A program made the translations under genes and the position numbers. Under the pieces are notes generated by a model. It worked only from the letters and a program-made list of their open reading frames with translations, did no database searches and was not told the DNA's origin. Below are positions 59,903-64,000 of a stretch of DNA of 64,000 nt, piece by piece (position 1 is the stretch's first letter; each line of letters begins with the position of its first letter). This DNA is from Bacteroides neonati (GTDB lineage: Bacteria > Bacteroidota > Bacteroidia > Bacteroidales > Bacteroidaceae): the NCBI RefSeq assembly GCF_000499785.1, contig NZ_HG726022.1, positions 1 to 64,000 on the forward strand. The letters are read 5' to 3'.

Positions 59903-61420
59903 ATGATGACAACACAAGACAAAGAGTTGCTTGCGAAGAAAAACATTTCAGAAGCTCAGATAGCGGACCAACTGGCCTGCTTTCAAAAAGGCTTTCCTTA
60001 CTTGAAGCTCGATGCTGCAGCTGCTGTGGGCAAGGGCATTTTGGTACCCGGACCCGATGAGCAGCGCACCTATCTTTCGGCTTGGGATGCTTATACACGA
60101 ACAGATAAGACGATCGTAAAGTTCGTACCTGCTTCGGGAGCTGCCAGCCGTATGTTCAAGGATCTGTTCGAGTTTCTCGGAGCCGGCTATGAAGCACCTG
60201 CTACGAAGTTCGAACAACTCTTTTTCGATAACATCCGTAAGTTTGCTTTCTACGATGATTTAGATGCAGCCTGTTTGCGCATGGCTGGCAAGAACATTGT
60301 CACACTGCTTGCCGAGGGACAATACAAAGCTGTGGTTGCCGCATTGCTCGAGGTGGGAGGACTTAATTATGGGGCATTGCCCAAAGGTCTGCTCAAGTTT
60401 CATACGTATAAAGAGGGTGTACGTACACCACTTGAAGAGCATCTGGTTGAGGGTGCGCTTTATGCCAGTGGCAAGAGCGGCAGGGTCAACGTACACTTTA
60501 CTGTATCGGCAGAGCATCGCGAGCTCTTCGAGACATTGGTTCGGGAGAAGGCGGCTTCTTTTGCCAAACGATATGGCGTTTCGTACAATATCAGCTTCTC
60601 CGAGCAGAAGCCTAGTACCGATACCATTGCAGCCGATATGCGCAACGAGCCTTTCCGCGATAACGGTAAGCTTGTCTTTCGTCCCGGCGGACACGGTGCG
60701 TTGATCGAAAACCTCAACGATCTCGATGCCGACATCATCTTTATCAAAAACATCGATAACGTAGTGCCCGATAAACTCAAAGGCGATACGGTTCTTTACA
60801 AGAAACTCATTGCCGGTGTATTGGTGAGCTTGCAGCAGCAAGCGTTCCAGTATCTCGAACGTCTCGATAGCGGTGATTATACGCAGGAGGAGATACTCGA
60901 TATCCTGCAATTCGTGCAGAAGAAACTTTTCTGTAAGAATCCCGACACCAAGCACCTCGAAGATGCCGAACTGGTACTCTACTTGCGCCAGAAACTTAAT
61001 CGCCCCATGCGTGTATGCGGTATGGTCAAGAACGTAGGTGAGCCTGGTGGCGGACCATTTCTGGCTTACAACAGCGACGGTACTATCTCGTTGCAGATAC
61101 TCGAAAGCTCGCAGATCGACATGAATGATTCTGTAAGTAAGCAGATGTTTGAGAAAGGCACACATTTTAATCCCGTCGATCTGGTTTGTGCTGTGCGCAA
61201 TTACAAAGGCCATAAGTTCGACCTCACTCGCTATGTCGATCCCTCTACCGGCTTCATCTCTTATAAATCGAAGAACGGCAAAGAGCTCAAAGCACTCGAG
61301 CTTCCCGGTTTGTGGAACGGTGCCATGAGCGATTGGAGCACTGTCTTTGTCGAAGTGCCCCTTGATACGTTCAATCCGGTGAAAACGGTCAACGACCTCT
61401 TGCGCGATCAGCACCAATAA
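59903..61420 (+). CDS. DUF4301 family protein
   Basis: 505 residues from ATG at 59903 ([14 protein letters not shown]). Family features include [21 protein letters not shown] and [32 protein letters not shown], and [18 protein letters not shown]. The GxGxxSRM- and [12 protein letters not shown] text resembles nucleotidyltransferase or sugar-phosphate proteins, but the activity is unknown. Common in Bacteroidetes. Confidence 0.85.
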   Translation: MMTTQDKELLAKKNISEAQIADQLACFQKGFPYLKLDAAAAVGKGILVPGPDEQRTYLSAWDAYTRTDKTIVKFVPASGAASRMFKDLFEFLGAGYEAPATKFEQLFFDNIRKFAFYDDLDAACLRMAGKNIVTLLAEGQYKAVVAALLEVGGLNYGALPKGLLKFHTYKEGVRTPLEEHLVEGALYASGKSGRVNVHFTVSAEHRELFETLVREKAASFAKRYGVSYNISFSEQKPSTDTIAADMRNEPFRDNGKLVFRPGGHGALIENLNDLDADIIFIKNIDNVVPDKLKGDTVLYKKLIAGVLVSLQQQAFQYLERLDSGDYTQEEILDILQFVQKKLFCKNPDTKHLEDAELVLYLRQKLNRPMRVCGMVKNVGEPGGGPFLAYNSDGTISLQILESSQIDMNDSVSKQMFEKGTHFNPVDLVCAVRNYKGHKFDLTRYVDPSTGFISYKSKNGKELKALELPGLWNGAMSDWSTVFVEVPLDTFNPVKTVNDLLRDQHQ

Positions 61421-61481
61421 CCAGCCAACTGCACACACTGTGATGAAAAGCAGTTTTAACTATATAACTAAGATATCCCAA

Positions 61482-62648
61482 ATGAAGAAAATTCTGTTAC
61501 TCGGTTCCGGAGAATTAGGAAAAGAGTTTGTCATCTCCGCCCAACGTAAAGGGCAGTATGTCATTGCCTGCGACTCGTACCCGGGGGCACCTGCCATGCA
61601 GGTTGCCGATGCTTTCGAGGTGTTCGATATGCTTGATGGCGATGCGCTCGACTGTGCCGTAAAGAAACACCAACCCGATATTATTGTGCCCGAGATCGAA
61701 GCCATACGCACCGAACGTCTTTACGACTTCGAGAAAGAGGGCATTCAGGTAGTGCCCAGTGCGCGTGCCGTAAATTATACGATGAACCGCAAGGCCATTC
61801 GCGATCTCGCTGCTCAGGAACTTGGGCTGAAAACCGCCCGTTACTTCTACGCCACCTCACTCGAAGAGTTGCGTGCAGCGGCCGATAAGATCGGCTTCCC
61901 CTGTGTGGTGAAGCCCCTCATGTCGTCGTCGGGCAAAGGGCAGTCGCTCGTCAAGAGTGCCGACGAACTGGAACACGCTTGGGAGTACGGATGCAGTGGT
62001 AGCCGTGGTGATATCCGCGAGTTGATTATCGAAGAGTTCATACAGTTCGATAGCGAAATCACTCTGCTCACCGTGACACAGCAGAACGGACCAACGCTTT
62101 TCTGTCCACCCATCGGACACGTACAGAAGGGAGGCGACTATCGTGAGAGCTTTCAACCTGCACCCATCGATCCTGCCCATCTTAGAGAGGCCGAGGAGAT
62201 GGCAGAGAAGGTGACCCGTGCACTGTCGGGAGCCGGATTGTGGGGTGTTGAATTCTTCCTAAGCCACGAAAACGGAGTGTACTTTTCCGAGCTTTCGCCC
62301 CGTCCGCACGATACCGGTATGGTAACCCTTGCCGGAACACAAAACCTCAACGAGTTCGAACTGCACCTGCGTGCCGTGCTCGGCTGGCCCATACCGCATA
62401 TCAAGCAAGAACGAATAGGTGCCAGTGCGGTGATACTCTCGACCATTTCAAGTCAAGAAACTCCGCAATACAAAGGCATGGAAGAGGTGACAAAAGAAGA
62501 AGACACCTACCTGCGCTTGTTTGGCAAACCTTTTACGCGCGTCAATCGCCGCATGGGGGTAGTGCTTTGCTATGCACCCAACGGATCCGACTTGGATGTG
62601 CTGCGCGATAAGGCGAAACGTATTGCAGAGAAGGTAACGGTTTACTAA
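61482..62648 (+). CDS. purT: Formate-dependent phosphoribosylglycinamide formyltransferase
   Basis: 388 residues from ATG at 61482 ([16 protein letters not shown]). ATP-grasp features include [32 protein letters not shown] and [20 protein letters not shown]. It uses formate and ATP in the third step of purine synthesis. An upstream ATG at 61440 gives an N-terminal extension not expected in PurT. Confidence 0.95.
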   Translation: MKKILLLGSGELGKEFVISAQRKGQYVIACDSYPGAPAMQVADAFEVFDMLDGDALDCAVKKHQPDIIVPEIEAIRTERLYDFEKEGIQVVPSARAVNYTMNRKAIRDLAAQELGLKTARYFYATSLEELRAAADKIGFPCVVKPLMSSSGKGQSLVKSADELEHAWEYGCSGSRGDIRELIIEEFIQFDSEITLLTVTQQNGPTLFCPPIGHVQKGGDYRESFQPAPIDPAHLREAEEMAEKVTRALSGAGLWGVEFFLSHENGVYFSELSPRPHDTGMVTLAGTQNLNEFELHLRAVLGWPIPHIKQERIGASAVILSTISSQETPQYKGMEEVTKEEDTYLRLFGKPFTRVNRRMGVVLCYAPNGSDLDVLRDKAKRIAEKVTVY

Positions 62649-62691
62649 AGCTCAGCTTGCCTCGTAGTAGCATCTGTTTGCTAACAAAAAG

Positions 62692-62738
62692 AGAGACTCT
62701 TGTTTGATATGCCGGGATGCATTCAAACAAGAGTCTCT
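62692..62738 (+). terminator. purT terminator
   Basis: AGAGACTCTTGTTTGA pairs perfectly with TCAAACAAGAGTCTCT across a 15-base loop (62708-62722), followed by TCGTATACC. No long T run, but the stem is strong. Confidence 0.65.
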
Positions 62739-62744
62739 TCGTAT

Positions 62745-63190
62745 ACCGATGTAGGGGTGTTCAGCAATTGCGATTCGGTGCGTCTCACTATTTATGACAG
62801 TACGAAAAGCTCGATACTTCCGCTTGTACATACCAAAGGAGATATGGCCAGCCACCGTTCTACAAAGTTGCACCTTTCGGTCGACAGACTTGGCAAGGAG
62901 TTAGTAGCCGAAAGATCAGATTTAATTGTGGTAGTGGTCGAGGTGACCGATGATAACGGCAATGTACGATAGTTAGCCAGGGAGAACACCCTGTTTAGCA
63001 TCGAAGGAGAAGGCGGGCTCATTGGCGATGCTACGATTGGCGCGAGCCTTCGCTCGGTAGAGTTGGAGTCGGCTTCGATACTTGTTTGCTCTACGCGCCG
63101 TGCCGGAAAAATTTGCACCAAAGCTCGCCTGTTTTTTGAAGGAACGCAAGCACCGATAGCCACCGAATTGGAACTGGAGTGTATCTGTTT
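62745..63190 (+). pseudogene. Remnant of a glycoside hydrolase family 2 C-terminus
   Basis: One frame reads GVFSNCDSVRLTIYDS, then KLHLSVDRLGKELVAERSDL, VEVTDDNGNVR, an in-frame TAG at 62970, and continues in the same frame with LARENTLFSIEGEGGLIGDA, then AGKICTKARLFFEGTQAP and ELELECI. This matches by eye the C-terminal domains (DUF4982 and Ig-like) of Bacteroides GH2 beta-galactosidases. The catalytic domain is absent. Confidence 0.8.
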
Positions 63191-63200
63191 TATTATAGTT

Positions 63201-63245
63201 AAAAAGCCGCGCAGTGTTTTTTCCATAAACCCCGTGCGGCTTTTT
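63201..63245. terminator. Bidirectional terminator before the TonB-dependent receptor
   Basis: AAAAAGCCGC (63201-63210) pairs with GCGGCTTTTT (63236-63245), giving T tracts on both strands. Confidence 0.8.
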
Positions 63246-63257
63246 ATTGAATAATTG

Positions 63258-63265
63258 TATCTTTG
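63258..63265 (+). promoter_or_regulatory. Receptor gene -7 box
   Basis: TATCTTTG lies 29 bases before the ATG at 63295. No TTG at 19-21 bases upstream because that space is taken by the terminator arm. Confidence 0.5.
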
Positions 63266-63294
63266 CCTCCAGTAATCCATGAAAAACAAACCGT

Positions 63295-64000
63295 ATGAAA
63301 CTACTTCTTACCAGCTTAATCGTTTTCTGTTCATCTTCTTTGCATGCCGGTAACTATTCTGTCAAAGACTCCATTCGCTTAGACGAAGTGGTCGTAACCG
63401 GTACTCGTTCCGAGGTCAATCTGCGTCATCTGCCGATGAGCGTTTCTACAATTAATAAAAAAAAAATCGAGCAACGTTACGAACCTTCGCTACTCCCTTT
63501 GCTGTCCGAAGCCATTCCGGGCATGTTTGTTACCGGACGCGGTATAATGGGCTACGGGGTTGCTGCCGGAGCAGCAGGAGGAATGAGTATTCGCGGTATC
63601 GGCAGTAATAATCAGGCAGGTGGACCCACCACAGGCTTGCTGATCCTGATCGACGGACATCCGCAATACATGGGGCTGATGGGGCATCCTCTTGCCGATG
63701 CTTATCAGTCGGGAATGACCGAACGTGTGGAGGTAGTACGCGGCCCCGCCTCTATCCTTTACGGCTCCAATGCGATGGGTGGGGTTGTCAACATCATCAC
63801 CCGTAAGCAGCAGCAAGATGCCGTTTATACCCATGCTCGTTTGATGTATGGTTCTTACAACACGGCCAATGTGGGGGTGAACAACAGTGTTCGTTCCGGT
63901 CGCTTCAGTAGCTTTGTGTCGCTCGATTACAATCGTACCGATGGGCACCGTACCAATATGGATTTCAATCAATACAGTACCTATGGCAAATTGGGATACG
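63295..64000 (+). CDS. TonB-dependent outer-membrane receptor, 5' part
   Basis: The window ends after about 235 codons. A signal peptide (MKLLLTSLIVFCSSSLHAG) is followed by a TonB-box-like LDEVVVTGTRSEVNL and a plug domain with SIRGIGSNN, LLILIDGHP, RVEVVRGPASILYGSNAMGG and VVNIITRK. The start fits siderophore, cobalamin or metal receptors of the BtuB/FepA type rather than SusC (no CarboxypepD_reg domain). Confidence 0.9.
   Translation, partial: MKLLLTSLIVFCSSSLHAGNYSVKDSIRLDEVVVTGTRSEVNLRHLPMSVSTINKKKIEQRYEPSLLPLLSEAIPGMFVTGRGIMGYGVAAGAAGGMSIRGIGSNNQAGGPTTGLLILIDGHPQYMGLMGHPLADAYQSGMTERVEVVRGPASILYGSNAMGGVVNIITRKQQQDAVYTHARLMYGSYNTANVGVNNSVRSGRFSSFVSLDYNRTDGHRTNMDFNQYSTYGKLGY

Noticed and set aside
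60260..61438. 392-codon minus-strand frame
   Set aside because: Complete antisense shadow of the DUF4301 gene; no family text and no promoter.
1..64000. CRISPR arrays, rRNA genes and complete IS elements
   Set aside because: No regular direct repeat-spacer pattern, rRNA stretch or transposase with terminal repeats was seen.

Overview
The window is from a gut Bacteroidales chromosome, most likely Bacteroides or a close relative. The evidence is the lepA, nhaA, panB, dgkA, rel and purT backbone, families typical of the group (DUF4301, NVEAL, 6-bladed propeller lipoprotein, TonB-dependent receptor), and many promoters of the Bacteroidetes type (TTG, 19-20 bp, TAnnTTTG). About 27.7 kb of a prophage lies on the left and about 36 kb of chromosome on the right. 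No rRNA, CRISPR array or complete IS was seen.

Prophage, 1-27.7 kb. A CI-like repressor (26363) faces a long leftward early transcript whose promoter (26272-26301) overlaps two operator-like dyads. The leftward genes are small proteins, a zinc-ribbon protein and a Rha/ANT antirepressor that both carry the same structured leader, a tRNA-Ser, an SbcC-like ATPase, RecT, an MBL-fold protein, an HNH homing endonuclease, a DUF4494 protein, HNH and VRR-NUC nucleases, a replication protein with iteron-like repeats inside its gene, a frameshifted adenine methylase, a cytosine methylase with a 1-kb second reading frame, and a KilA-N protein. Virion-type genes meet tail to tail at 9.75 kb: an 883-aa tail or portal-type protein on the plus strand against three paralogous ~166-aa proteins on the minus strand. 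From 0.4 to 5.8 kb a rightward cassette carries accessory genes (methyltransferase, MazG-like, MmcB-like, YopX, ASCH, DUF551). Its left edge is a 320-bp perfect inverted copy of the 5' part of the KilA-N gene, so the 12.7 kb between the copies is either invertible or an assembly or rearrangement artefact. Integrase, capsid, portal and terminase are not in the window; the left end of the prophage lies outside it.

Chromosome, 27.8-64 kb. lepA; two Na+/H+ antiporters; a BlaI/BlaR1-type pair with operator-like dyads; rmuC-map; an acyl-CoA synthetase; uraA; and a sensor kinase plus NtrC-type regulator. This regulator very probably drives the divergent ABC transporter operon (44.7-50.1 kb), because a near-consensus sigma-54 promoter and two helically phased 19-bp palindromes lie upstream of it and the same palindrome core lies upstream of the regulator gene. 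Next come an NVEAL peptide and propeller lipoprotein pair beside a decayed signal peptidase gene, then MATE, HAD, panB, MFS, dgkA, a Rel synthetase with a degenerate HD motif, DUF4301, purT, a decayed glycoside hydrolase tail, and the start of a TonB-dependent receptor cut by the window end.

All functions were assigned by reading motifs by eye; no database search was run.
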